Assembly (NCBI RefSeq): GCF_027912415.1
Contig: NZ_CP115175.1
Location: forward strand, 62,001-126,000
Length of the DNA: 64,000 bases
Direction: 5' to 3'
DNA from: Homoserinibacter sp. YIM 151385
GTDB taxonomy: Bacteria > Actinomycetota > Actinomycetes > Actinomycetales > Microbacteriaceae
Part shown: positions 8,040-16,275 of the stretch, piece after piece
Layout of the letters: the number at the start of each line of letters is the position of its first letter
How positions within the stretch are numbered: position 1 is the stretch's first letter
Notes under the pieces: generated by a model
What the model was told of the DNA's origin: nothing
The model's database searches: none
Seen by the model: the letters and a program-made list of their open reading frames with translations, nothing else
Position numbers and translations under genes: made by a program

Positions 8040-8981
8040 TCACGCCGAGAGCGCGGTCGCGATGAGCTCCGCGTTCGCCCGCAGGAGGCCGAGATAGCTC
8101 GAGGCCTCGCCCTGCGCCGACAGGGTCTCCGCGTGGAGCGGCACCACCGCGACCTCGACGCCGGCCTCCTCGGCGAGCACCCGGGCGAGTCGATCCGGCT
8201 GGGAGGCCTGCACGAAGATCGCCGGCACGCCGGCCTCCCGGATCGTCGTCGCGAGGCCGCGGAGGTCCGCGGCGCTCGGCGAGGCGAGCGTCGTGCCGCC
8301 GGGCACGATCGCCCCGACGACCTCGAAGCCGTAGCGATCCGCGAGGTAGCCGAGCACGTGGTGGTCGGTCACGAGCCGTCGACGCTCCGCCGGGATCGCG
8401 GCGAAGGCCGCCTCGAGCTCCGCGTCGACCTCCGCGAGCTCGGCGCGCGAGCCGTCCGCGGAGGCCGCGACGGCATCCCCGTCGATCCCCGGCACGTGCT
8501 CGAGCAGCGCCGCCTCGATCCCGTCGACGACGAGCCGCATGCGCGCGGGATCGTTCCAGAAGTGCGGGTCGAGCGAGGTCTCGCCGTCGACGTCCGCGAC
8601 CTCGAGCGTCGGCACGAGCTCGCCGGCGACGAGCACCGGCACGCCGTCCGCCTCCGCCGACTCGACCAGCTGCCAGGCGCCCTCCTCGAGCCCGAGCCCG
8701 CTCGCGACCATGAGATCGGCATCGGCGACGCGGGCCGCCTCCCGGGCCGACGGCTGGAAGGCGTGCGGATCCGAGCCGGGCGGCATGAGGGTCACGACCT
8801 CCGCCTCCTCGCCGACGACGCCCGCGACGACGTCGCCGAGGATGTCGGTCGTCACGACCACGAGCGGGCGGCCGTCGTCGCCGCCGAGCGCCGCGCACCC
8901 GGCGAGGGCGCTCGCCGAGAGCGCGAGCGCGAGCGCCGCGGCGCCGGCCCGCGCGCCTCCGGAGCGGAGCGCGCGCCTCAT
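8040..8981 (-). CDS. aztC: Zinc ABC transporter substrate-binding lipoprotein (AztC/ZnuA family)
   Basis: This 313-residue cluster A-I binding protein has a signal peptide with lipobox ASALAGC (Cys near 29). The ligand motifs are in family order: GSDPHAFQPS (His), SLDPHFWNDPARM (His), VTDHHVLGYLADRYGFEVVG (His) and an acidic ligand in the C-terminal lobe. There is no long His-rich loop of the classic ZnuA type, as expected when a chaperone such as AztD supplies zinc. The ATG at 8981 overlaps the upstream propeller stop (ATGA). Manganese specificity is possible in the family, but the Zur boxes and AztD partners argue for zinc. Confidence 0.9.
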   Translation of the reverse strand: MRRALRSGGARAGAAALALALSASALAGCAALGGDDGRPLVVVTTDILGDVVAGVVGEEAEVVTLMPPGSDPHAFQPSAREAARVADADLMVASGLGLEEGAWQLVESAEADGVPVLVAGELVPTLEVADVDGETSLDPHFWNDPARMRLVVDGIEAALLEHVPGIDGDAVAASADGSRAELAEVDAELEAAFAAIPAERRRLVTDHHVLGYLADRYGFEVVGAIVPGGTTLASPSAADLRGLATTIREAGVPAIFVQASQPDRLARVLAEEAGVEVAVVPLHAETLSAQGEASSYLGLLRANAELIATALSA

Positions 8982-10222
8982 CGGCCCGTCTCCAGCGCCA
9001 CGGCGCCGCGCGGCACCTCGAACTCGCGCGCCACCGTGCCGCCGTCGCGGTAGTCGAGCTCGAGCACCCGGCCCGCGTGCGGCAGCGCGAGATAGGCGCG
9101 ATCGGCGTCGACCGTGAGCGCGGCGCCCTCGAGTCCCGCGGCGTCGGCGAGCGGCTCGCTCGCCGAGACGGTGTCGCCGGATGCCGGGTCGAGCACGAGC
9201 AGCCGGCCCGTCCGGTCGATCGCGACCACGCGGTCCTCGTCGTCGTCGATCGCCGCGACGAGCGCGAGCGGCCGCTCGGTCTCCACGAGCGACCACGTGC
9301 GCGCCCGGGAGTCGAGCACCCAGGCGCCGCGGTCGCCCGCGACGCCCGCCGTCGCGGGGCGGTCGAGGCGGGAGGCGAAGGCGGTGGCCGCGGGTGGCGG
9401 ATCACCGGCCCCCGCCTCGCCGAACGGGATGCGCTCGAGCTCGACGCCGTCCGATCCGCTCACCGCGAGCACGGCGCCGTCGGCGCAGCCCAGGACGGCG
9501 CCGACGCGGGTGAGCCGTGCGCCTGCGGGGTCCGGGCACGCCTCGGAGGCGAGCTCCTCGCCGTCGTCGTCGAGGAGCCGCGCGCGCCCCGCCCCCGCAT
9601 CCCCGAGGAGGACGGCCTCCCCGACGGGGATCGCGGCGCTCGATCCGGGATGCACCGCGCGCGTGAGCTCGGCGATCTCGCCCTGTCCGAGGGACTCGCG
9701 ATCGAGCACGACGAGCTCGCCGGAGCCCGGGAACAGCACGCTCGTGCGCCCCTCGCTCGACTGCAGGCGGGGCGGCTCGGTCTCGGCCGCCGCCTCCGAG
9801 GCGGTCACCGCCTCGAGGAGCCGCGGCGGCGCCTCGTAGTAGTGCGAGTGGTCGCCGTGGGGGCGCGTCCACCGGCCGCTGTCGACGAGCGCGACGCGAC
9901 CCGGGGCGAGGGAGGCGGCGAATCGGCCGTCCGTCCACGTCGCCTCGGGCGCGGCGGTCGTGCCGAGGTCGACCCGCGACTCGTCGAGGAGGTCGAGGAG
10001 CTCGAGGGCGCCGTCCTCGCCGAGCACGAGGAGCGCGGGGTGCGGCTCGTCGAGCTCGGCGGCGCCCTCCACGTGCCCGTGATCGTCGTCGCCGGTCGGC
10101 CCGTCCGTGACGGGGGAGGTCGGGGCGGCGCAGCCTGCGAGGAGCAGGGATGCCGCGATCAGGGCGGTGAGCGATGTCGTGGCGCCCCGGGGGAGGCGGG
10201 GCCGGTCGGGGCGCGGGGTCAT
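8978..10222 (-). CDS. AztD-like beta-propeller lipoprotein, divergent copy 2
   Basis: This 414-residue lipoprotein has lipobox LLLAGC (Cys near 31). It follows the same plan as copy 1, including the Cys pair (EACPD...VLGCADG) and repeated blades (DRTGRLLVLDPASGD). It lacks the HHG and PHDEAL motifs of copy 1, but has GDDDHGHVEG near the N-terminus and RPHGDHSHYYEAPP near residue 120, so the metal-binding surface is relocated or different. It is coupled on both sides by four-base overlaps, to the permease upstream and aztC downstream. A zinc chaperone or zinc-sensing role is inferred from context and homology to copy 1. Confidence 0.72.
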   Translation of the reverse strand: MTPRPDRPRLPRGATTSLTALIAASLLLAGCAAPTSPVTDGPTGDDDHGHVEGAAELDEPHPALLVLGEDGALELLDLLDESRVDLGTTAAPEATWTDGRFAASLAPGRVALVDSGRWTRPHGDHSHYYEAPPRLLEAVTASEAAAETEPPRLQSSEGRTSVLFPGSGELVVLDRESLGQGEIAELTRAVHPGSSAAIPVGEAVLLGDAGAGRARLLDDDGEELASEACPDPAGARLTRVGAVLGCADGAVLAVSGSDGVELERIPFGEAGAGDPPPAATAFASRLDRPATAGVAGDRGAWVLDSRARTWSLVETERPLALVAAIDDDEDRVVAIDRTGRLLVLDPASGDTVSASEPLADAAGLEGAALTVDADRAYLALPHAGRVLELDYRDGGTVAREFEVPRGAVALETGR

Positions 10223-11160
10223 GCGGTCCTCTCGGTGGTGGGGATCGGGTGGTCGTCGTGGTCGGGATGGTGGATGCGGTCGTCGTGGCCGGGATCGTCC
10301 TCGGGCTCGGCCGGCGGCCCGGCCGACCGGCCGCGCAGACGCGCCAGCGCGGCCCGGACACCGTGCGAGGCTCCCGCGACGAGCACCGCTGCGAGCGCGA
10401 TCGAGGCGCCGCCCGCCGTGCCGAGGTGCCAGGAGGCGAGCAGCCCGAGCAGGACCGCGAGCGAGCCGAGCGCGGCCGCGAGGAGCATCGTCGTCGGCAC
10501 CCGCCGCGTCCAGGCGCCCGCCGCGACGGCCGGCGCGAGGAGGAGCGCGACGACGAGGAGCGCGCCCACCGCCTGGTAGGCGACGACCACGGCGAGGGTC
10601 ACGAGCCCGGTGAGCGCGATCTCCGCGACCCGGGGCCGCATCCCCATCGTGTGGGCGATGCGCTCGTCGAGCGCGAGGAGGGCGAAGGGGCGGCGGCCGA
10701 GCGCGGCGACGAGGATCGCGAGTGCGAGACCGCCCGCGAGGAGGGCCAGCTCCTCGCCTCGGATCGCGAGGATGTCGCCGAAGAGGATCGCGGTGATGTC
10801 GCCCGCGAAGCTCCGCGACGCCGAGGCGATCGCGACGCCCGCCGCGAGCATGCCCGCGAAGACGAGGCCGATGCTCGTGTCGGCGGCGAGGCGGCGTCGG
10901 CGGGTGAGGGCGCCGACGGCGAGGCTCATGGCGCTCGCGCTGAGGGCGGCGCCGAGCACCGGCGGCGCGCCGAGGAGGAGGGCGATCGCGATGCCGGGCA
11001 GCATCCCGTGCGCGAGCGCCTCGCCGAGGAAGGCCATGCCGCGGATGACGACCCAGGTGCCGACGACGCCGCAGAGCGCGGCCGTGAGGATGCCGCCGAG
11101 GAGCGCTCGCTGGAGGAAGGCCGTCTGGAGCGGCTCGAGGAGATGGTCCACGACGATCAT
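10219..11160 (-). CDS. aztB: Zinc ABC transporter permease (AztB/ZnuB family) with His-rich tail
   Basis: This 313-residue ABC-3 family permease has eight or nine membrane helices across residues 15-275 and the family cytoplasmic-loop motif RGMAFLGEALAHGMLPG. The last 30 residues are an Asp/His tail (DDPGHDDRIHHPDHDDHP), which could bind zinc on the cytoplasmic side; such tails are not part of the core family. The ATG at 11160 faces the divergent ATPase gene with a Zur-like box between. It heads the unit aztB-aztD2-aztC, whose junctions all overlap by four bases. An upstream in-frame extension was rejected because it runs through the ATPase gene. Confidence 0.9.
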   Translation of the reverse strand: MIVVDHLLEPLQTAFLQRALLGGILTAALCGVVGTWVVIRGMAFLGEALAHGMLPGIAIALLLGAPPVLGAALSASAMSLAVGALTRRRRLAADTSIGLVFAGMLAAGVAIASASRSFAGDITAILFGDILAIRGEELALLAGGLALAILVAALGRRPFALLALDERIAHTMGMRPRVAEIALTGLVTLAVVVAYQAVGALLVVALLLAPAVAAGAWTRRVPTTMLLAAALGSLAVLLGLLASWHLGTAGGASIALAAVLVAGASHGVRAALARLRGRSAGPPAEPEDDPGHDDRIHHPDHDDHPIPTTERTA

Positions 11161-11170
11161 GGTAGCCAAA

Positions 11171-11185
11171 CGAGAACGGTTATCA
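11171..11185 (+). promoter_or_regulatory. Zur-like box in the aztB/aztA divergent promoter
   Basis: CGAGAACGGTTATCA resembles the Zur palindrome and lies in the 44-base gap between divergent starts, just before the aztA -10. It would repress both units when zinc is sufficient. Confidence 0.75.
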
Positions 11186-11192
11186 TTTCGTA

Positions 11193-11198
11193 TAGAGT
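11193..11198 (+). promoter_or_regulatory. -10 element TAGAGT of aztA
   Basis: TAGAGT lies exactly 12 bases before the ATG at 11205, predicting a leaderless aztA transcript. The Zur-like box covers the spacer and -35 region. Confidence 0.55.
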
Positions 11199-11204
11199 GT
11201 CCGG

Positions 11205-11930
11205 ATGTCCACCCTCGTCCGGCTCCGCGGGGTCGCCGTCCTCCGCGGGAGCACCCGCGCCCTCGACCGGATCGACGTCGAGCTGCCCGCCCACGGGGTC
11301 GTCGCGGTGCTCGGCGGCAACGGCGCCGGCAAGTCGACCCTGCTCGAGCTCCTCGCCGGGATCGCGCGCCCATCGACGGGCTCGCTCGAGTGGGCCGCCG
11401 GCTCACCGCCGCCCACGGCGCTCGTCGTGCAGCGGAGCGAGGCGGACGACCGGCTCCCCCTCACCGTGGAGGACGTCGTCGCGATGGGCCGCTGGGCCGC
11501 CCTCGGGCTCTGGCGCCCGCTCCGGCGCGCCGACCGCGCCGCCGTCGCCCAGGCGATCGACCGCCTCGGCCTCGGCGAGCTCCGTCGGCGTCGGCTCGGC
11601 GAGCTCTCCGGCGGCCAGCGCCAGCGCGCGCTCCTCGGCCAGGCGCTCGTCCGCCGCGCCCGCCTGCTGCTGCTCGACGAACCCGACGCGGGGCTGGATG
11701 CCGCATCCCGGGAGGTCCTCGGGCGCGTGCTCCGCGAGGCGGCGGGGGAGGGGGCGGCGGTCGTGCTCGCGACCCACGACCGCCGGGCGGCGCGCGACGC
11801 CGATCATCGCATCCACCTCGTCGAGGGCCGGATCCGGGATGTGGAGAACCCGCTCGCGACAGCGGCGCGCTCGCTACCGTGGCACGATGCCGACCGCCGC
11901 GAGGAGCCGTCTCGGAGCGCGTCGCGCTGA
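11205..11930 (+). CDS. aztA: Zinc ABC transporter ATP-binding protein (AztA/ZnuC family)
   Basis: This 241-residue ATPase has Walker A GGNGAGKST (about residue 40), Q-loop VVQRSEADD, signature ELSGGQRQRALL, Walker B LLLLDEP and switch His in ATHDRRAA. It energises the AztB permease. The D-loop reads DAGLD where TAGLD or TVGVD is commoner. The gene is divergent from aztB, sharing one Zur-controlled intergenic region, so ATPase and permease are made from opposite transcripts. The 3' end runs 44 bases past the start of the A24 peptidase gene. Confidence 0.92.
   Translation: MSTLVRLRGVAVLRGSTRALDRIDVELPAHGVVAVLGGNGAGKSTLLELLAGIARPSTGSLEWAAGSPPPTALVVQRSEADDRLPLTVEDVVAMGRWAALGLWRPLRRADRAAVAQAIDRLGLGELRRRRLGELSGGQRQRALLGQALVRRARLLLLDEPDAGLDAASREVLGRVLREAAGEGAAVVLATHDRRAARDADHRIHLVEGRIRDVENPLATAARSLPWHDADRREEPSRSASR
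11875..11880 (+). promoter_or_regulatory. -10 element TACCGT of A24 peptidase gene
   Basis: TACCGT sits 12 bases before the ATG at 11887, inside the 3' end of aztA. The peptidase gene therefore probably has its own leaderless transcript, independent of zinc control. Confidence 0.5.
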
Positions 11931-12495
11931 TCCGGCGCTCGCGTCGCCGCTGCCGCCCGACGTCGAGTCGCCGGGGGCGCGGATCGAGGCGGGGATCGCG
12001 GCGCTTCTCGTGGCGCTCGTCGCGCTCCGACACCTCGCGGAGCCCGCGGGCGGCTGGTGGCTCGCGCCGGCCGCGCTCCTCGCGCTCGCCGGCGCGCGGC
12101 TCGTCTGGACGGATCTGCGGCAGCATCGCATCCCGAACTCGGTGACGGCGCCGCTCGCGGCCCTCGGCGTCGCCGGTCTCGCGCTCGATGCGGCGGCGGG
12201 CGCGCGAGTCGGCGTGCTCGTCCCCGCGCTCCTCGTCGCGGGCGTGCTCGCCGCGCTCGCGGCGACGGGCGGGATCGGCATGGGCGACGCGAAGCTCGTG
12301 CTCGGTCTGGGGCTCGCCTCGCCGACCGCGACCGCGGCGATCGCGACGCCCATGCTGGCCGTGCTCATCGGCGGTCTCGCGGCCGTGCCGGCGCTCCTCG
12401 CGGGGCGCCGTCGCGAGCGGCAGCCCTTCGGGCCCGCGCTGCTGCTCGGCTGGGCGGGGGCGGTCGGAGTGGACCCGCTATCTCTATATAGCTAG
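11887..12495 (+). CDS. A24-family prepilin peptidase-like membrane protease
   Basis: This 202-residue protein contains only the membrane part of type IV prepilin peptidases, about five or six helices. It has both catalytic Asp motifs: WTDLRQHRIPN (about residue 77) and GIGMGDAKLVLGLG (GxGD, about residue 134). The N-terminal methylase domain is absent, as in archaeal and Flp-type (TadV/CpaA) enzymes. It would cleave pilin leader peptides at the membrane. No pilin or tad genes lie in the window, so its substrate is elsewhere. The ATG at 11887 overlaps aztA. Confidence 0.8.
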   Translation: MPTAARSRLGARRADPALASPLPPDVESPGARIEAGIAALLVALVALRHLAEPAGGWWLAPAALLALAGARLVWTDLRQHRIPNSVTAPLAALGVAGLALDAAAGARVGVLVPALLVAGVLAALAATGGIGMGDAKLVLGLGLASPTATAAIATPMLAVLIGGLAAVPALLAGRRRERQPFGPALLLGWAGAVGVDPLSLYS

Positions 12496-12497
12496 AG
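12482..12497. promoter_or_regulatory. Palindromic operator overlapping padR-type promoter
   Basis: CTCTATATAGCTAGAG is a near-palindrome in an otherwise G+C-rich region. It overlaps the TAGAGT -10 (12493-12498) that lies 12 bases before the ATG at 12505. Autorepression by the PadR-like protein is the likely use. Confidence 0.55.
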
Positions 12498-12504
12498 TAA
12501 GCGC

Positions 12505-12816
12505 ATGCAGCCGCTCGCCCGTGTGACGCCCGCGACCCTCGACGCCCTCGACGCGCTCCTCGCCGAGCCCGCACCCGTGTGGGGGCTCCTCGTCGTCAAG
12601 CGCAGCGGGCGGCCCGCCGGCAGCGTGTATCCGATCCTCGAGCGGCTCGAGCGGCTCGGCTGGCTCGAATCCCGATGGGAGGACGAGCCCGGGCGCAGCG
12701 GCCCCCGGCGCCGGCTCTACCGGCTCACCGCCGACGGCGCCGTCGCGGCCGCCGAGCTCACGAGTCGCGCCCGATCGGCCGCCCGCGGGGCGCGCGCGAC
12801 GGAAGCCACCGCGTGA
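12505..12816 (+). CDS. PadR-family transcriptional regulator
   Basis: This 103-residue winged-helix protein aligns with PadR regulators: VWGLLVVKRSGRPAGSVYPILERLERLGWLESRWE is the recognition-helix region, and RRRLYRLTADGAVAA is the wing. It lacks the long C-terminal dimer helix of PadR-s1 and is close to the minimal subfamily 2 size. The ATG at 12505 fits a leaderless start. It is coupled by GTGA to the following membrane protein gene, a common arrangement in which the regulator controls expression of its membrane partner. The effector is unknown. Confidence 0.82.
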   Translation: MQPLARVTPATLDALDALLAEPAPVWGLLVVKRSGRPAGSVYPILERLERLGWLESRWEDEPGRSGPRRRLYRLTADGAVAAAELTSRARSAARGARATEATA

Positions 12817-13895
12817 TCGCCCGACTGCTGCGGATCCTCGCCGCGACCATGCCCGCCGGTGTCCGCGAGCGGTATCGCGAAGAGTGGGCCGCCGATGCCG
12901 CCGGCGCCGCGGAGCTCGGCCGCCGCCCCGCCGAGGTCCTCCTCGGCGCCCTCGCCACCGCGGTGTCCATCGACCGCGCCGACCCCCGGGCGAGCGGCCT
13001 CGACGTCCGCTCGCTCGCCCTCCGCCGAGGCCGGTGGGGCGCCGCGCTCGTCGGCAGCGGGCTCCTCGTCGCCATGCTGTGCTTCCTCGCCGCCGGCCGC
13101 AGCGAGGGGATGCCGTGGCTGGCCGCGGCGGAGGGGGCGGCGACCGCGCTCGCCCTCGCGGCCGGCATCGCCGGTCTGGGCTTCCTGGCCTCCGCGATCG
13201 TGCTCGTGCTCCCCGGCTCGGGTCGCTCGGCGATGCTCGCCGTCGCGCTGTGCCTCGTCCTCGGCGCCGTCGGCCTCCTCGTCATCGGCCCCGTGCTCCT
13301 CGTCGCGATGCTCGTGCTCGGCTCGGCGGTCGGCGTGCCGCTCGCGGTCGTGCTCGCGCTCCGCCCGCGTGCGGCGGCGGAGGCGGAGCGCCCGATCGCG
13401 ACGGCGCTCGTCGCCCTCGGCGGGGCGCTCGCCGTGCTCGGGACGACCGCGCTCGGGCTGCTCCACGTCTTCGTGTGGAACCCGCTCGCGAAGGTGCCCG
13501 GCCTCCCGCTCGAGGCGATCTACGCACGGCTGGAGGCCGCCGGCGAGCTCGGCGCGCCCCTCGCGCCCGGGCTCTGGGCCGCCGGCGCGGTGCTCTCCGT
13601 GCTCGCGATCCTCGCCACGAGCACGCTGCCGCTGCGGCGGCTCCGCGCCTCCCGCTCGCCGAGACGGGCGGCGATCGCGGGGCTCGGCGCGCTCTCGGCG
13701 ACCGCGTTCGGCGTCTGGATGGCGGGCTTCACGATGGGCATGGGGCTCGCGGACACCTTCATGACCGATGGCGGCGATGCCGCGCCGACGGGGCTCGTCC
13801 TCGCGCTGCTCGGCGCCGCGACCGGCATCCCTGCCCTGTGGCTCGCGCTCACGCCGGGCCCGGTGATGCCGCGCCCGGCACCGACCTCCGCCTGA
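12813..13895 (+). CDS. Multi-pass membrane protein co-transcribed with PadR regulator
   Basis: This protein of about 360 residues starts with a short cytoplasmic region (RERYREEWAADAA) resembling the N-terminus of actinobacterial PadR-associated membrane proteins. Eight or so hydrophobic segments follow between residues 75 and 350. No catalytic or transport motif was recognised. The GTG at 12813 overlaps the PadR stop; an internal ATG at 12849 is an alternative start. The family is usually annotated as hypothetical. A membrane-stress or permease-like role would be a guess. Confidence 0.65.
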   Translation: MIARLLRILAATMPAGVRERYREEWAADAAGAAELGRRPAEVLLGALATAVSIDRADPRASGLDVRSLALRRGRWGAALVGSGLLVAMLCFLAAGRSEGMPWLAAAEGAATALALAAGIAGLGFLASAIVLVLPGSGRSAMLAVALCLVLGAVGLLVIGPVLLVAMLVLGSAVGVPLAVVLALRPRAAAEAERPIATALVALGGALAVLGTTALGLLHVFVWNPLAKVPGLPLEAIYARLEAAGELGAPLAPGLWAAGAVLSVLAILATSTLPLRRLRASRSPRRAAIAGLGALSATAFGVWMAGFTMGMGLADTFMTDGGDAAPTGLVLALLGAATGIPALWLALTPGPVMPRPAPTSA

Positions 13896-14135
13896 TCAGG
13901 GCCGGGGGGCCGGACCGCCCGGAGCCGCCGGCCCGCCCGGGCGCCCCGGGGCGCCGCGACCGCCCGAGAGCAGGCGCCAGATCCCGTAGGCGGCGCCGAT
14001 GAGCACGCCCGCGTCGTCGAGGAGCCCGATGGGCCCCGTCAGGAGCTCGGGGATGACGTCGATCGGCGAGAGCCCGTAGGCGATCGCACCGGCCCCGATG
14101 AGGACGGCGGCGAGGATGCGACGACCCCGTGGCAC
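13896..14135 (-). CDS. DUF1232 (YkvA-like) small membrane protein
   Basis: This 79-residue protein has the DUF1232 core AYGLSPIDVIPELLTGPIGLLDDAGVLIGAAYGIWRLL with two membrane segments, followed by a Gly/Pro/Ala tail. The SPIDxIPE motif is diagnostic. It starts at GTG 14135, two bases after the fumC stop, so it is probably co-transcribed with fumC. It abuts the convergent PadR-partner stop with no gap. Function is unknown in the family. Confidence 0.8.
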   Translation of the reverse strand: MPRGRRILAAVLIGAGAIAYGLSPIDVIPELLTGPIGLLDDAGVLIGAAYGIWRLLSGGRGAPGRPGGPAAPGGPAPRP

Positions 14136-14137
14136 GA

Positions 14138-15535
14138 TCAGCCCGGGTGGGTCATCGAGAGGACGTCGAGGGCGGTGTCGAGCTGCGCCTCGGTCACCTC
14201 GCCGCGCTCGACGAAGCCGAGATCGACGACCGCCTCGCGCACGGTGAGCCCGTTCGCGACGGAGTGCTTCGCGATCTTCGCCGCCGCCTCGTAGCCGATG
14301 AGCTTGTTGAGCGGGGTGACGATCGAGGGCGAGGACTCGGCGAGCGCGCGGGCGCGGTCGAGGTTCGCCTCGAGCCCGGCGACCGTCTTGTCGGCGAGCA
14401 CGCGGCTCGAGTTCGCGAGGAGGCGGATCGACTCGAGGAGCGAGGTGCCCATGACGGGGATCGCGACGTTGAGCTCGAAGGAGCCCGAGGCGCCCGCCCA
14501 GGCGATCGTCGCGTCGTTGCCGATGACGCGCGCCGCGACCATGAGCACGGCCTCCGGGACGACCGGGTTGACCTTGCCGGGCATGATCGAGGAGCCGGGC
14601 TGGAGGTCGGGGATCGCGAGCTCGCCGAGACCCGTGTTGGGGCCGGAGCCCATCCAGCGGAGGTCGTTGCAGATCTTCGTGAGCGAGACGGCGATGACGC
14701 GGAGCGCGCCCGAGGCGTCGACGAGGCCGTCGCGCGCGCCCTGCGCCTCGAAGTGGTCGAGCGCCTCCGTCACGGGGAGGCCGGAGTCGCTCGCGAGCTC
14801 CGCGATGACCTGCTGCGGGAAGCCCTTCGGCGTGTTGATGCCGGTGCCGGTCGCGGTGCCCCCGAGCGGGACCTCCGCGACGCGGGGGAGCGCGGTGCGG
14901 ACGCGCTCGACGCCGAGGCGGATCTGGCGCGCATAGCCGCCGAACTCCTGCCCGAGTGTCACGGGGGTCGCATCCATGAGGTGGGTGCGACCCGCCTTGA
15001 CGGCGTCCTTCCAGAGCTCGGCCTTCGCCTCGAGCGCGCTCGCGAGGTGCTCGAGCGCGGGCTCCAGGTCGTGGATGAGGGCCGCCGTCACGGCGACGTG
15101 GACGGAGGTCGGGAACACGTCGTTCGAGGACTGCGACATGTTGACGTGGTCGTTCGGGTGGACGTCCGCCCCGAGCTTGTCCGTCGCGAGCGTCGCGAGC
15201 ACCTCGTTCATGTTCATGTTCGAGCTCGTGCCCGAGCCCGTCTGGTAGGTGTCGACGGGGAAGTGCTCGTGGTGCTCCCCGCCGATGATCTCGTCGGCCG
15301 CGGCGACGATCGCGTCCGAGATGCCGGCGTCGAGGATCCCGATCCGGGCGTTCACGATCGCCGCGGCGCGCTTGATGCGCGCGAGGGCGACGATCTGCGC
15401 GGACTCGAGACCCGTGCCCGAGATCGGGAAGTTCTCGACGGCGCGCTGCGTCTGCGCGCGGTAGAGCGCGGATGCGGGCACCCGCACCTCGCCCATCGTG
15501 TCGTGCTCGATGCGGTACTCGGTCTCGGTGCTCAC
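14138..15535 (-). CDS. fumC: Fumarate hydratase, class II
   Basis: This 465-residue enzyme interconverts fumarate and malate in the TCA cycle. It has the family signature [12 protein letters not shown], the substrate motifs [13 protein letters not shown] and [15 protein letters not shown], and the catalytic His in [14 protein letters not shown]. Length is normal for the heat-stable class II type. The start is GTG 15535 with AGGGG about ten bases upstream. It is the downstream member of a minus-strand series xseA-xseB-DUF4245-carbonic anhydrase-fumC. Mycobacteria also place fum near DUF4245, but with glpX between; here glpX lies 14 kb away. Confidence 0.96.
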   Translation of the reverse strand: MSTETEYRIEHDTMGEVRVPASALYRAQTQRAVENFPISGTGLESAQIVALARIKRAAAIVNARIGILDAGISDAIVAAADEIIGGEHHEHFPVDTYQTGSGTSSNMNMNEVLATLATDKLGADVHPNDHVNMSQSSNDVFPTSVHVAVTAALIHDLEPALEHLASALEAKAELWKDAVKAGRTHLMDATPVTLGQEFGGYARQIRLGVERVRTALPRVAEVPLGGTATGTGINTPKGFPQQVIAELASDSGLPVTEALDHFEAQGARDGLVDASGALRVIAVSLTKICNDLRWMGSGPNTGLGELAIPDLQPGSSIMPGKVNPVVPEAVLMVAARVIGNDATIAWAGASGSFELNVAIPVMGTSLLESIRLLANSSRVLADKTVAGLEANLDRARALAESSPSIVTPLNKLIGYEAAAKIAKHSVANGLTVREAVVDLGFVERGEVTEAQLDTALDVLSMTHPG

Positions 15536-15606
15536 GTGTTGCGCCCCTTGTCTCTCGTGTCTCTCGTGCGTGCGGTGTGTCGTGGGTCTCGCGCGTTCCG
15601 GGTGGA

Positions 15607-16275
15607 TCAGGGGAGGTCGGCGGCGTCGACGGCGCCGATCACGACATCCGGCACGACCCGGCCCTCGCGCAGCCGGTAGTTCGCGCCGACGATCGCGAGG
15701 GTGCCCGCCGCGACCGCGTCGCTGATGAGCTCGCTCGACTGCAGGAGCTCCCCGACGGTGTCGCGCAGGTGCTCGCGGCCGACGACGGTCGCGTCGGGCT
15801 CCGTCAGCCAGTCGCCCGTGACGCGCACGCGGCGCACCGCGGGGCGGATGGGCGCGATGAGCTGGGCGATGTGCGGCGGGAGGGGCGCGGCCTCGGGCAT
15901 CTCCTGCTCGATCGCGGCGCGGACGGCGCCGCAGGAGTCGTGGCCGAGCACGACGATGAGCGGGACGTCGAGGACGGCGACGGCGTACTCGAGCGAGCCG
16001 ACGACCGAGTCGGAGATGACCTGGCCCGCGTTGCGGACGACGAACAGGTCGCCGAGGCCCTTGTCGAAGATGATCTCGGCCGCGAGGCGGGAGTCGGCGC
16101 AGCCGAAGAGCGCGGCGTGCGGCGCCTGCGAGCCCTCGGTCTCGGCGCGGCGCTCGACGTCCTGGCGGGGGTGGCTCGGCTCGCTCGCGACGAAGCGGGC
16201 GTTGCCGCGCGCCATCTCGTGCCAGGCCTGCGCCGGCGTCGTCCGGCCCTCGGCCGCGGTGCTGTCCGCGCTCAC
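15607..16275 (-). CDS. Beta-carbonic anhydrase
   Basis: This 222-residue enzyme converts CO2 and bicarbonate. Zinc ligands are clear: CADSR (Cys with the Asp-Arg dyad, about residue 59) and HDSCG (His and Cys, about residues 112-115). It is the plant-type class. The GTG at 16275 overlaps the DUF4245 stop (GTGA), so translation is probably coupled. Bicarbonate supply for carboxylases would suit a gene next to the TCA enzyme fumarase, but that link is inference. Confidence 0.93.
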   Translation of the reverse strand: MSADSTAAEGRTTPAQAWHEMARGNARFVASEPSHPRQDVERRAETEGSQAPHAALFGCADSRLAAEIIFDKGLGDLFVVRNAGQVISDSVVGSLEYAVAVLDVPLIVVLGHDSCGAVRAAIEQEMPEAAPLPPHIAQLIAPIRPAVRRVRVTGDWLTEPDATVVGREHLRDTVGELLQSSELISDAVAAGTLAIVGANYRLREGRVVPDVVIGAVDAADLP

